A DNA stretch of 54,896 nt. Origin: a virus. A model generated the notes under the pieces. That model was not told the origin of the DNA and did not search any database. It saw only the letters and a program-made list of their open reading frames with translations. Position numbers and translations under genes: made by a program. Positions 23,528 through 30,318 of the stretch are shown here, in pieces; within the stretch, counting starts at the first letter, position 1; the number at the start of each line of letters is the position of its first letter. The stretch spans positions 1 to 54,896 of IMG/VR virus record IMGVR_UViG_3300045538_000396; one strand, given 5' to 3'.

Positions 23528-23809
23528 ATGGCATTACTTAAATTACAACCTAAAAACATCACTTGGTTTAAACGAGATGCTAAAGGTAGTAAATCATACA
23601 GAAGAATTGATAATGTTATAGATATCACCCCCGAAAAGGCTATGTCTATTCTTACAACAGAGACCGACCAGGGTTACTCAGATGAGATTATCTATTTCTG
23701 TTATAAGGTATTACTAGATAATGGATATCTAAGACAATTAAGAGACCATAATTACAAGAGACCCTTACTAGCAAGGGCACTAGAGTTAAGGAAACAGGGA
23801 GTTATTTAA
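23528..23809 (+). CDS. First gene of the long rightward operon, unknown (93 aa)
   Basis: The ATG follows AAGGAGA by seven bases. The product (MALLKLQPKNITWFKRDAKGS...) is basic and mixed alpha/beta, with an ITPEKAMSILTTETDQGYSDEIIYFCYKVLLDNGYL helical part. It could be a small winged-helix-like protein, but I see no firm HTH motif. As first gene behind the iteron and promoter region it is a candidate regulator or initiator; this is inference from position only. Confidence 0.75.
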   Translation: MALLKLQPKNITWFKRDAKGSKSYRRIDNVIDITPEKAMSILTTETDQGYSDEIIYFCYKVLLDNGYLRQLRDHNYKRPLLARALELRKQGVI

Positions 23810-23831
23810 CTTAAGTTTTATAGGAGGCTAT

Positions 23832-24071
23832 ATGCCAAAGCAATACTATGTAGTTCATAGAGATACAGGTGTTCTCTATTACAAACAAGGATTTTACACT
23901 TTGTTTGATGTGATGGAACACTTTATATGTGATTCAGAAAGCACTCCAGATGAGATAGATAACTTTATCTCTATGGGGGTAGATACTTTTTGTAATTCTT
24001 TTATGACCAGCATAGGTCTACGAGTTACCAATCTAAGACTTAATAGCAATGCCTTGGAGAATAGTTTATGA
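23832..24071 (+). CDS. Unknown small protein (79 aa)
   Basis: The ATG follows AGGAGG. The product begins MPKQYYVVHRDTGVLYYKQGFYTLFDVMEHFICDSEST, with an N-terminal beta hairpin and a following helix. Two Cys (in FICDS and DTFCNS) are not in a zinc pattern. Its stop overlaps the ATG of the next 20-codon ORF (ATGA). No family recognised. Confidence 0.72.
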   Translation: MPKQYYVVHRDTGVLYYKQGFYTLFDVMEHFICDSESTPDEIDNFISMGVDTFCNSFMTSIGLRVTNLRLNSNALENSL

Positions 24072-24130
24072 GTTTGTTCAATAGAGCATATTACTTTATT
24101 CTCACTTTAATTGAACACCTTACTCGATAG
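24068..24130 (+). CDS. 20-residue hydrophobic peptide
   Basis: MSLFNRAYYFILTLIEHLTR is encoded by a frame whose ATG overlaps the previous stop (ATGA) and follows GGAG by about eight bases. The centre (AYYFILTLI) could be a short membrane-associated helix. The next gene starts eight bases on behind GGAGAG. It may be a real small membrane peptide or merely a coupling ORF. Confidence 0.45.
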   Translation: MSLFNRAYYFILTLIEHLTR

Positions 24131-24138
24131 GAGAGCCG

Positions 24139-24234
24139 ATGGATATACTAATAACCCTAGTGTTTGCAATAGTTACATTCTATACACTAAGTAAGATTAT
24201 CGACATATGTTTTAACAAAAAGGAGAGCCAATGA
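24139..24234 (+). CDS. 31-residue single-pass membrane peptide
   Basis: The ATG follows AGGAGAGCCG. The product starts MDILITLVFAIVTFYTLSKI, a likely transmembrane segment, and ends with a short basic/polar tail (CFNKKESQ). Its last codons, AAG GAG AGC CAA TGA, are at the same time the ribosome site and start overlap of the next gene. This is the first clear use of the shared junction motif of this gene series. Confidence 0.65.
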   Translation: MDILITLVFAIVTFYTLSKIIDICFNKKESQ

Positions 24235-24689
24235 AAAGCACATATATAGTAAAAATTAAAGAAAAGTTATCTCTACCTGCTGGTGCTTATTACATCGGCG
24301 ACCCTTGTTATATATTAACTGCAGAAGTATATGACAGAATCCTAATGCCTGCTTCCTACGAAGCAGAAAGAAATAGGCGAGATGCTTATGAGTTTTACAG
24401 CAACCCAAAAAATGAATATACTCAGCGTGGTGTTGTTATGCGTACGCTTCACGGAGATGGTTGTTTTACAAGCAATATAGGCTTCACTTTTCCCGTAGAC
24501 TCAGGGCAAATTGCCTGTATTGATATCGCTTCTATTGGAATAAGAGAACTTATTCATAGTGGTATCGACAAAAAATGTGTGTATCTTTATACCGCTAGTA
24601 AACCCTTTGATTGTGTTCGACACGACAATGGGGTGCTTAGATTCAATAGTGTTTCTATTAACACAAGTGATATGGAGGAGAGCCAATGA
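24231..24689 (+). CDS. Phage protein with AGxYYIGDPCY motif, unknown function
   Basis: The 152-residue protein begins MKSTYIVKIKEKLSLPAGAYYIGDPCYIL. The AGxYYIGDPCY element occurs in many phage proteins of unknown role. A TLHGDGCFTSNIGFTFPVDSGQIACIDI segment follows at about residues 70-98; with the Cys and acidic residues it might bind metal or ligand. The protein ends EESQ, the junction motif. It starts and ends with ATGA overlaps behind GGAGAGCCA. No mechanism can be given. Confidence 0.78.
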   Translation: MKSTYIVKIKEKLSLPAGAYYIGDPCYILTAEVYDRILMPASYEAERNRRDAYEFYSNPKNEYTQRGVVMRTLHGDGCFTSNIGFTFPVDSGQIACIDIASIGIRELIHSGIDKKCVYLYTASKPFDCVRHDNGVLRFNSVSINTSDMEESQ

Positions 24690-24823
24690 TTGATATGGGT
24701 GCATATGATTCTATCGTAGAAAGAACAATATCAAGTAAAGAAGAACAGGAGACAGCATCTGCAAGATTTAAAGAAAGAGTAAAGAAAATGTTGGAGGAAT
24801 TAGATTCAAAGGAGAGCCAATGA
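24686..24823 (+). CDS. Small charged helical protein (45 aa)
   Basis: The frame from ATG 24686 (behind GAGGAGAGCCA) to TGA 24823 encodes MIDMGAYDSIVERTISSKEE and a charged helix rich in Glu and Lys, ending KESQ. Predicted to be one long amphipathic helix. It lies between two ATGA junctions of the same type. No family recognised. Confidence 0.65.
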   Translation: MIDMGAYDSIVERTISSKEEQETASARFKERVKKMLEELDSKESQ

Positions 24824-24963
24824 GAAAAGATTTAACTTACATTACCATTCCTATTTACCACTCTGAAATTGATAAAAAAATAATCATAGACCGAGAACTA
24901 ATGATTCGAGATTTTGAAGAACAAATTGACCGCATCGAATTAAAACTAAAGGAGAGCCAATGA
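24820..24963 (+). CDS. Small charged protein (47 aa)
   Basis: The ATG overlaps the previous TGA and follows AAGGAGAGCCA. The product starts MRKDLTYITIPIYHSEIDKK and continues as a charged helix (RELMIRDFEEQIDRIELKL) ending KESQ. The first part could be a beta strand and the second a coiled-coil helix. Unknown function; a member of the tiny-gene series. Confidence 0.65.
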   Translation: MRKDLTYITIPIYHSEIDKKIIIDRELMIRDFEEQIDRIELKLKESQ

Positions 24964-25274
24964 GCAACGATAAAACAGAACATAATGGTTGGACAAACTA
25001 CGCCACTTGGCGAGTCAATCTTGAAATGTTTGACGCCCCCGACTATTCGTGGGACATTACTGCCGATACTGATGTTCACGAACTCGCACAAAGATTAAAA
25101 GATTCTGTGATATGTTTTGTGGACGAAACTTGCGAACTTGCTACTACGAGAGGTTGGGCAATAGCATTTGTAGATGAAGTTAATTTTTACGAGATTGCCA
25201 AGCACATGATTGAAGCCAATGAATTCTATTGTGAGATTGGCAAGAAAGTAATCGAAAACCATAAGGAGAAATAA
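24960..25274 (+). CDS. DUF7249-like protein
   Basis: The 104-residue product starts MSNDKTEHNGWTNYATWRVNLEMFD. The WTNYATWRVNLE element is characteristic of the DUF7249 group of small phage and plasmid proteins. Helices follow (VHELAQRLKDSVICFVDETCE and YEIAKHMIEANEFYCEIGKKVI). Function unknown. The ATG follows the shared GGAGAGCCA junction. The stop is followed two bases later by the next ATG. Confidence 0.75.
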   Translation: MSNDKTEHNGWTNYATWRVNLEMFDAPDYSWDITADTDVHELAQRLKDSVICFVDETCELATTRGWAIAFVDEVNFYEIAKHMIEANEFYCEIGKKVIENHKEK

Positions 25275-25275
25275 A

Positions 25276-25446
25276 ATGAACGAAGAACTGAAAGAATACA
25301 CTTGCAATATCGTAATAGATTTTGGTAGAAGTTATATGGCAAAAGACGAGCAAGAGTTTAGGCAAATGGTTACAGATGATTTTTATGAGGAACACGGCAT
25401 AAAATTAGCCTACTCAGAAATTAGAAACATTACAGAGGTAAGATGA
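25276..25446 (+). CDS. Small protein of unknown function (56 aa)
   Basis: The ATG follows AAGGAGAAATAAA. The product (MNEELKEYTCNIVIDFGRSY...) is predicted to start with a beta strand, then a helix with many acidic residues (DEQEFRQMVTDDFYEEHG) and a last strand. It ends with an ATGA overlap. The beta-helix-beta layout and its acidic nature could mimic DNA or bind a host protein, but that is speculation. Confidence 0.65.
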   Translation: MNEELKEYTCNIVIDFGRSYMAKDEQEFRQMVTDDFYEEHGIKLAYSEIRNITEVR

Positions 25447-25607
25447 TTAGCATAGGCGATAAAGTAAAAGTTAAAGACCAAGATATCACCGGCATAGTTG
25501 TTGAGATGTGGAATAATAAAGTAGTTATTCAGGACCTGGACTCCGAATATAAATCTCCCGATGACCGACTAGAGTATCGCATATCAGACCTTGAGGAGAG
25601 CCAATGA
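25443..25607 (+). CDS. Small KOW/SH3-like barrel protein (54 aa)
   Basis: MISIGDKVKVKDQDITGIVVEMWNNKVVI... follows the pattern of a small beta barrel: GDKVKV, a GIVVE turn, KVVIQD, then a short acidic tail. This resembles KOW or SH3-like domains in nucleic-acid and ribosome-associated proteins. It ends EESQ at a GAGGAGAGCCAATGA junction. Assignment is by pattern only. Confidence 0.68.
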   Translation: MISIGDKVKVKDQDITGIVVEMWNNKVVIQDLDSEYKSPDDRLEYRISDLEESQ

Positions 25608-25798
25608 AATTAATAAAAAATAATTGTGAGGCTTGTGATTACAACGCACCTTACATTAATAATTTAAGCGACAAGGTAGAAGATAGATTATGCGGTGCTT
25701 GTTTAAATGTTTACGAAAAAGAGAGCCAAGATTTTAACGCACCTTTCTTCTTTGATTTTCGCAATGCTAGCAAATTGATATTAAAGGAGAGCCAATGA
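25604..25798 (+). CDS. Small zinc-finger-like protein with an internal fossil junction
   Basis: The 64-residue product has CxxC pairs at residues 8/11 and 30/33, a likely zinc site. Residues 12-42 (starting DYNAP and ending KESQ) and 43-64 (starting DFNAP and ending KESQ) look like two units. The DNA at 25718-25733 (AAAGAGAGCCAAGATT) resembles the shared gene junction AAAGGAGAGCCAATGA, with one G lost and ATGA changed. The protein therefore looks like a fusion of two former cassettes. It uses the normal junction at both ends. Confidence 0.7.
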   Translation: MKLIKNNCEACDYNAPYINNLSDKVEDRLCGACLNVYEKESQDFNAPFFFDFRNASKLILKESQ

Positions 25799-25968
25799 GC
25801 AAACCCATTAGTTATAACGCCGTTACAGATATCTGTATCAGAATAATGGACTTCTTAGTGCCCGAAAAAGAAGAAGACGATAGTTATGATTTTGAAGCGC
25901 AAGATGAGTTAAGAACAATTGTTGAGGCTTGGCTTCGACAAAACAACCTACCTTTTGAGGAGAAATAA
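25795..25968 (+). CDS. Small acidic helical protein (57 aa)
   Basis: MSKPISYNAVTDICIRIMDF... encodes a mostly helical, acidic product (EKEEDDSYDFEAQDELRTIVEAWLRQNN). It begins at the last clear copy of the GGAGAGCCAATG junction. Its own last codons (GAGGAGAAATAA) serve as the ribosome site for the next gene. No family recognised; strongly acidic small phage proteins are sometimes DNA mimics, but there is no specific evidence. Confidence 0.65.
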   Translation: MSKPISYNAVTDICIRIMDFLVPEKEEDDSYDFEAQDELRTIVEAWLRQNNLPFEEK

Positions 25969-25969
25969 A

Positions 25970-26371
25970 ATGAGTATTACTAAAAGCGAATTAGGAACAC
26001 TAGCAAGAAAGAATAGAGGTCGTGGAATTAACGCAGAAGATGTTGTTCAAATACTTAGGTCAAACAACATAGTTACTATGTCGTGGGGCACAGAAAAATT
26101 AACTGGATTTGGTAGCCCAACTTTCTATGCACGCAATAATAATATAGCAGACGGATTCGGTTTCAAAGTAAACGGAAGATTACATAAAGGCTGGGTTTTA
26201 ATAACCGTTAACTTTGCAGATTTGTTTGATATTTATTTAACCAAACCACAACTCAAGTTTGGTAGCACAGAAGGTATGAAACCAACTGTTACCAATGTGT
26301 TCATAGAAGACTTAATGGAAACCCTAGATTACTTAATCGAAACACCCAAAGAGGAGTTAATCAATGCCTAA
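25970..26371 (+). CDS. Unknown protein (133 aa)
   Basis: I choose ATG 25970 (MSITKSELGTLARKNRGRG), which has GAGGAG nine bases upstream. A longer frame from 25919 lacks a site. The N-terminus is an Arg-rich helix (LARKNRGRGINAEDVVQILRSNN), the centre is beta-rich (GFGFKVNGRLHKGWVLITVNFADLFDIY), and the C-terminus is an acidic helix. Looks like a soluble alpha/beta protein. Its end overlaps the Api92-like gene by eight bases. No family recognised. Confidence 0.72.
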   Translation: MSITKSELGTLARKNRGRGINAEDVVQILRSNNIVTMSWGTEKLTGFGSPTFYARNNNIADGFGFKVNGRLHKGWVLITVNFADLFDIYLTKPQLKFGSTEGMKPTVTNVFIEDLMETLDYLIETPKEELINA

Positions 26372-27062
26372 CTGGTGCAGTAACATCTTACGAATTACTT
26401 CTGAAGACAAAACAATCATTGATAAAATAGTCAAAGGAATTGAAAACGACGAGGGATTGTTTGCGTTGTTTTATCCGATTCCAGAGGAATTAAATTACCA
26501 AGTAGGAAACCCACCCACTAAAACAGACGAGGAAATACAAGCACTCAAAGAAAAATATGGTGCTACCGATTGGTATGATTGGTCGCTTAAAAATTGGGGT
26601 TGCAAATGGGACGCTTGTGATATTGATATCACCGACGGCGGAACAGATTCTTTATCTATAATATTTTCTACGCCTTGGGGTCCACCTATAGATTTTTATA
26701 AAAAGTTTGCCAACGATTATAAGGTTGAAATCTATGCTGATTACAGCGAGGAGGGTATGGATTTTTGCGGTAAGTTTCAGTCTTATATTTTAGATGGCGA
26801 AGTATATGCTAATGAAGATTACAGAAATATAGATGAAATGAGAAACGATATTCTGTCTTGCTATCTTGTGGCAAACAAAGATAAAAAAGTAACTCCAGAT
26901 GATTTCTTACATGAGGTGAGAAGTTTGTATTCAGAAAACTACCCTAAAGTTAATGACTATTACGATTGTTTTCAGGTCTTTAATGATTATTGGATTGAGA
27001 GCCGATTGGAAGATGATGAATTTTGTAAGCAGTATGGAATCATAAACGAAACAACTAATTAA
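26364..27062 (+). CDS. Api92/DUF1281-like protein
   Basis: The 232-residue protein begins MPNWCSNILRITSEDKTII, the hallmark start of the Api92-like/DUF1281 family found in phages and plasmids. It continues with FALFYPIPEELNY, YDWSLKNWGCKWDACDIDI and FSTPWGPPIDFYKKFANDYKVEIYADY, all in family order. The fold is probably ferredoxin-like beta-alpha-beta. The C-terminal 80 residues look like an extra acidic extension. Family function is unknown to me. The ATG follows GAGGAG within the previous gene's end. Confidence 0.88.
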   Translation: MPNWCSNILRITSEDKTIIDKIVKGIENDEGLFALFYPIPEELNYQVGNPPTKTDEEIQALKEKYGATDWYDWSLKNWGCKWDACDIDITDGGTDSLSIIFSTPWGPPIDFYKKFANDYKVEIYADYSEEGMDFCGKFQSYILDGEVYANEDYRNIDEMRNDILSCYLVANKDKKVTPDDFLHEVRSLYSENYPKVNDYYDCFQVFNDYWIESRLEDDEFCKQYGIINETTN

Positions 27063-27072
27063 AGGAGGGCTT

Positions 27073-27240
27073 ATGTCCTGTGATTGCAGTAGTAAAAGAA
27101 AAAACGAAGACAGAGAGTATGTATTAACAGTTAAAGCGTTTATAACAGTAGACGCTTGTTGCGAAGATGTCGCAGAAGATTCTGATTTTTCATTATCAGA
27201 TGCAGATGACTGGGAAATTGTAGATGTCGAGGAGGCATAA
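27073..27240 (+). CDS. Small Cys-containing acidic protein (55 aa)
   Basis: The ATG follows AAAGGAGG. The product begins MSCDCSSKRKNEDREYVLTVKAF, has a CxC pair at residues 3/5 and a CC pair near residue 29, and a strongly acidic C-terminus (EDVAEDSDFSLSDADDWEIVDVEEA). The four Cys could bind zinc. Its stop overlaps the start of the next gene (TAATG). Unknown function. Confidence 0.65.
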   Translation: MSCDCSSKRKNEDREYVLTVKAFITVDACCEDVAEDSDFSLSDADDWEIVDVEEA

Positions 27241-27590
27241 TGAAAATAGAATTAAAAAGTATAGATATAAATCTTAAGTTTTCCGAAGAGACTGTAATGT
27301 TTATGGCAGATGTTTATGTTGAAGGAAAAAAGGTAGCCTATGCACAGAACGATGGTCGTGGTGGTGCAACTTACTACAACATCTACGCTAGACCTGAAAC
27401 CCTGTATGAAAGAAACCTCGAACTTGTAGAACAAGCAGAGGTTTATTGTGATGCCTTACCGGATGAATCATTAACCTACGAGTTTAATGGTGAGATGAAA
27501 ACAATAGAACTTAAGAGTTCACTCACTTATGTTATCGATAAGTTAGTCGAAGAATATATAGAGAATAAAGAATCTAAGAAGTCCGCTTAA
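27240..27590 (+). CDS. Unknown conserved-looking phage protein (116 aa)
   Basis: MKIELKSIDINLKFSEETVMFMADVYVEGKKVAYAQNDGRGGATYYNIY begins with beta strands and a Gly-rich loop (QNDGRGGATYYN). A helix (ERNLELVEQAEVYCDAL) and a final acidic helix (VIDKLVEEYIENKESKK) follow. The AxNDGxGGxTYY loop looks like a conserved functional site. I do not recognise the family. Coupled to the preceding gene by TAATG. Confidence 0.72.
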   Translation: MKIELKSIDINLKFSEETVMFMADVYVEGKKVAYAQNDGRGGATYYNIYARPETLYERNLELVEQAEVYCDALPDESLTYEFNGEMKTIELKSSLTYVIDKLVEEYIENKESKKSA

Positions 27591-27613
27591 CTTAACCCCA
27601 AAGGAGAAAGACA

Positions 27614-27931
27614 ATGCAACGAGAAGTAAATACGAAAGATATAAATACATTAGTAAATCATTTATCCGCTGAACAAAACAAAGATTTTATGTTTAACATC
27701 ATTTGCAATTTCTTAGAGGAACGCACTGGTGTTTCTATTAAGAAAACTTTTACCGGCAATGTAGTAATAAGTTTTGAGTTCTCTGTCGAGCAATCGGGAA
27801 ATGTTGATGATGTAAAAGAACAAGTTACACAACAGATAAAACAAGCATTGCGGTCAGATAGGTCGAGGCAAGGTTTCTATATCCTGACAGAGGAAGATAT
27901 CGATTTCAACAATATTGAATCACGCAAGTAA
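27614..27931 (+). CDS. Unknown protein (105 aa)
   Basis: The ATG follows AAAGGAG. The product has helices at both ends (TLVNHLSAEQNKDFMFNIICNFLEERTG and DDVKEQVTQQIKQALRSDRSRQ) around a beta core (TFTGNVVISFEFSV). This alpha/beta/alpha layout resembles small nucleic-acid or protein-binding folds. No diagnostic motif. It lies just before the ArdC-like gene, 17 bases apart. Confidence 0.7.
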   Translation: MQREVNTKDINTLVNHLSAEQNKDFMFNIICNFLEERTGVSIKKTFTGNVVISFEFSVEQSGNVDDVKEQVTQQIKQALRSDRSRQGFYILTEEDIDFNNIESRK

Positions 27932-27948
27932 CCACAAAGGAGAGCCTT

Positions 27949-28968
27949 ATGGCAAAAGAAAAAGGAATGAGTCAGAAAGAAATGTATGAAAGTATTACTA
28001 ATAAAATCATTGAAGCCATTGAATCAGACAATGGAACTGAGTGGGTAAAACCTTGGAGAAACTTAATGTCTAACGAGGTTAGGTCTATTGACAATCGTCA
28101 GTATCACGGAGTCAATCAGATGATTCTTAATGCTCATCAGTATTATTTGCCCAATAAAGATAGATGCCACAGTAAAGTATGGGGAACCTATAAAGCCTTT
28201 AAGCGACACGGCTTTCGGATTGGCTCAGAACAATACAAAAAACATGCAGATATATATTACTTTAAGATGCTCAAAGTTAAGAACAAAGAGAAGTCTAAAG
28301 AAAAGAATAAGGATGTATACGATAAGATTCCAATGATGAGATTCTATAGGGTTTATAACGGTGGACAATGTGAGAATTGGGTTGAGCCAAAAAGGGAAGA
28401 AGTATTAGTTGCCTGGAGTGATGACCAACATTGCACACCAATAGAGAATAGAATTGCTGAACTTAATCCTAAGATTGTATTCGGAGAAAACCAAGCATAC
28501 TACTCACCTATTACTGACCATATTGGTATGCCTCATAAAGAACAGTTTGATACACCGGTTAATTACTACGCCACTTTATTACATGAGTTAACCCATTGGA
28601 CTAAACCCAAGCATAGGGCAGATAGAAGGCAAGACCTTGCGGACAAGAGTATGTCTGAGTTCAGAAATTCTTATGCGTTTGAAGAATTGGTTGCAGAGTT
28701 AGGGGCTACCTTCTTGTCATCACATTACAACCTGTCGAACGATACGGCTATGAGAGAGTGTCATATCCCTTACCTTGCGTCTTGGTTAGAAGGAATTAAA
28801 GAAGACTCTAAAGCCATATTTAAGGCATCCTCACTAGCACAAAAGTCTTCTAACTTTATCTTGGGTATCGTCCCTGAATGGGAGAAACAAGAGAGTGATG
28901 AAGATACTACTGGTAAAAATGAAACGACAGGTCTCGACTCTGAACTTGTCTGTCAATTAACTAACTAA
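27949..28968 (+). CDS. ArdC-like antirestriction/zincin metallopeptidase protein
   Basis: The 339-residue protein has the two-part layout of ArdC. The N-terminal ssDNA-binding domain covers residues 8-115 (YESITNKIIEAIESDNGTEWVKPW, YHGVNQMIL, KVWGTYKAFKRHGFRIG). A zincin domain has HELTH at residues 212-216 and a downstream EELVAELGA with Glu246 or Glu250 as the third metal ligand. In plasmids ArdC protects incoming ssDNA from restriction; here it may protect phage DNA or process host proteins. The ATG follows GGAGAGCCTT, close to the cassette junction. It is the largest gene in the accessory part of this operon. Confidence 0.88.
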   Translation: MAKEKGMSQKEMYESITNKIIEAIESDNGTEWVKPWRNLMSNEVRSIDNRQYHGVNQMILNAHQYYLPNKDRCHSKVWGTYKAFKRHGFRIGSEQYKKHADIYYFKMLKVKNKEKSKEKNKDVYDKIPMMRFYRVYNGGQCENWVEPKREEVLVAWSDDQHCTPIENRIAELNPKIVFGENQAYYSPITDHIGMPHKEQFDTPVNYYATLLHELTHWTKPKHRADRRQDLADKSMSEFRNSYAFEELVAELGATFLSSHYNLSNDTAMRECHIPYLASWLEGIKEDSKAIFKASSLAQKSSNFILGIVPEWEKQESDEDTTGKNETTGLDSELVCQLTN

Positions 28969-28982
28969 CTTACGGAGGCAAT

Positions 28983-29132
28983 ATGACTAACTTAAACCCG
29001 AAACACATTGAAAGACTTTTCGCTTGTAGCGATAATTCGCTAGACGAATATGACGTAGAATCTGACTATCAAGAACCAACCGAACAAGAGGAACGAATGC
29101 GTGAACTTACGCAAAAGATACTCGGTATCTAA
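28983..29132 (+). CDS. Small acidic protein (49 aa)
   Basis: The ATG follows CGGAGG. MTNLNPKHIERLFACSDNSL... is acidic and mostly helical, with the run DEYDVESDYQEPTEQEERMRELTQKI. It follows the ArdC-like gene by 14 bases and is probably in the same transcript. Too short to classify. Confidence 0.6.
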   Translation: MTNLNPKHIERLFACSDNSLDEYDVESDYQEPTEQEERMRELTQKILGI

Positions 29133-29166
29133 TCTAACTGAGCAACTAAACAAAGGAGAATAAATA

Positions 29167-29325
29167 ATGTATAACCTAAATCAAAGAGAAGAAATGGAAA
29201 TAAGTTTACGTGTATGGCTTATGAATCGTGGAGTTAGTAAAATTAATTTAGAAGATATGAACGATAAAGAACTATCTGAATGGACTCATTTCATTAGGTT
29301 CATGAGTGATAAGGAAATCAAGTAA
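29167..29325 (+). CDS. Small helical protein (52 aa)
   Basis: The ATG at 29167 follows AAAGGAG by ten bases. MYNLNQREEMEISLRVWLMN starts a product predicted to be two or three helices (then LEDMNDKELSEWTHFIRFMSDKEIK). Its TAA overlaps the ATG of the next gene (TAATG). Unknown function. Confidence 0.62.
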   Translation: MYNLNQREEMEISLRVWLMNRGVSKINLEDMNDKELSEWTHFIRFMSDKEIK

Positions 29326-29480
29326 TGAAATTCAAAGATAGACAAGAAAAGGAAGAACTTATTATCAAATCCCTTGGAGAAAGACCCAAAAACCTTCAGT
29401 CTTGGACTGATATGCAAGTCATTACTATGTTTAATAAAATCATATACATACAAAAAATGAAGGAGGCTAAAAAAAAATGA
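29325..29480 (+). CDS. Small basic helical protein (51 aa)
   Basis: Coupled by TAATG to the gene before it. MKFKDRQEKEELIIKSLGER starts a basic product with a WTDMQVITMFNKIIYIQKM helix and a Lys-rich end (KEAKKK). The stop lies immediately before the -35 box of the next promoter, so this may be the last gene of one transcription unit. Unknown function. Confidence 0.62.
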   Translation: MKFKDRQEKEELIIKSLGERPKNLQSWTDMQVITMFNKIIYIQKMKEAKKK

Positions 29481-29481
29481 C

Positions 29482-29510
29482 TTGACAACCCAAAAAAAAT
29501 CACTTAAACT
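29482..29510 (+). promoter_or_regulatory. Putative internal promoter
   Basis: TTGACA (29482-29487), a 17-base A-rich spacer and TAAACT (29505-29510) form a good sigma70-type promoter. It matches the layout of the operon promoter at 23454 (TTGACA-N17-GAAACT). It would drive the recombination and nuclease genes from 29530 onward independently. Confidence 0.72.
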
Positions 29511-29529
29511 TTATAAGGAGGTAAGGCTT

Positions 29530-29718
29530 ATGGAAACTGTTTATTCAATAGAACATCAGACACAAACAAGTTCTAAAGCAGTAGGTATATTTAGTCACTT
29601 AGAAGATGCCCTGGGTTTTCTGGAGGCAATGATGAAGGATGAAATGCTCTTCACCCCTGATTCAAAATTAATTATTACTAGAGCAACAATAGGAGGTCAT
29701 CATGACCAAACACATTAA
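29530..29718 (+). CDS. Unknown protein (62 aa)
   Basis: I choose ATG 29530 (METVYSIEHQTQTSSKAVG), which has AAGGAGG upstream. A longer frame begins at a TTG inside the promoter. The product has a beta strand start and a helix (FSHLEDALGFLEAMMKDEM), then a final strand (KLIITRATIGG). Its end overlaps the next gene by 17 bases. First gene behind the internal promoter; function unknown. Confidence 0.7.
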   Translation: METVYSIEHQTQTSSKAVGIFSHLEDALGFLEAMMKDEMLFTPDSKLIITRATIGGHHDQTH

Positions 29719-29959
29719 TATTTATAACAACATTAAAGAAGCCCTGGATATGCCAGGATTTGATGAACACTTTGAAATTAGAACTTGGTATGACCACAGT
29801 GGTTATCATGCAGTAACAGGTACATCTGATGGAATTAACTTTAGTCAGATTTCTGAAGCAACAACGGGTAACTCTGAAGTTGAAGCCGTACTTGGATTGA
29901 CTACCATTCTTCCATACAATGCAACCAAGTCTTATGTAGTAGATGCAGAGGTGCTTTAA
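29702..29959 (+). CDS. Unknown protein (85 aa)
   Basis: MTKHINIYNNIKEALDMPGF... has an AGGAGG site inside the previous gene's end. A centre HFEIRTWYDHSGYHAVTG suggests a beta core, followed by EATTGNSEVEAVLGLTTILP. No catalytic motif. Its stop overlaps the start of the next gene. Confidence 0.68.
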   Translation: MTKHINIYNNIKEALDMPGFDEHFEIRTWYDHSGYHAVTGTSDGINFSQISEATTGNSEVEAVLGLTTILPYNATKSYVVDAEVL

Positions 29960-30318
29960 TGAATATTATATTTCCATTCATTTCAAGATGCACAATCTTT
30001 ACAGAAAATGATATCGAAAATACCCCGATATCTAAAGACATAGAAAGCATTCTTTTGCTTGACCATTTTTATGGCTTTACTGGGCTACACGCAATCAAGA
30101 GAGCCGTATTAACTCTTGGGAATATAAAGAGTGCAATTAGAATCATTAGTGTAGATAGATACTTTTTGGGTCAAGGGTTTAAACCACAATATCTATTGGG
30201 TAGTGGATTGACTTGCAATGAAGATGTCTCAAAGGGCACCGAATTATCTATACTGATACTAGATGAGAACACAAATCTCACCCCCCAAATACCTGTCAAC
30301 ATGGAAAACTACAGATGA
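29959..30318 (+). CDS. Unknown protein (119 aa)
   Basis: MNIIFPFISRCTIFTENDIENTP... is mixed alpha/beta, with a hydrophobic start that is too short for a membrane anchor. A LLLDHFYGFTGLHAIKRAVLTLGNIKSAIRIISVDRYFLGQG region follows. The C-terminus is polar (LILDENTNLTPQIPVNMENYR). Coupled to genes on both sides by overlaps. No family recognised. Confidence 0.68.
   Translation: MNIIFPFISRCTIFTENDIENTPISKDIESILLLDHFYGFTGLHAIKRAVLTLGNIKSAIRIISVDRYFLGQGFKPQYLLGSGLTCNEDVSKGTELSILILDENTNLTPQIPVNMENYR

Noticed and set aside
23392-23628. 78-codon leftward ORF across the promoter and first gene
   Set aside because: It covers the A-tract and promoter region and the start of a well-supported rightward gene. 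It has no site of its own.
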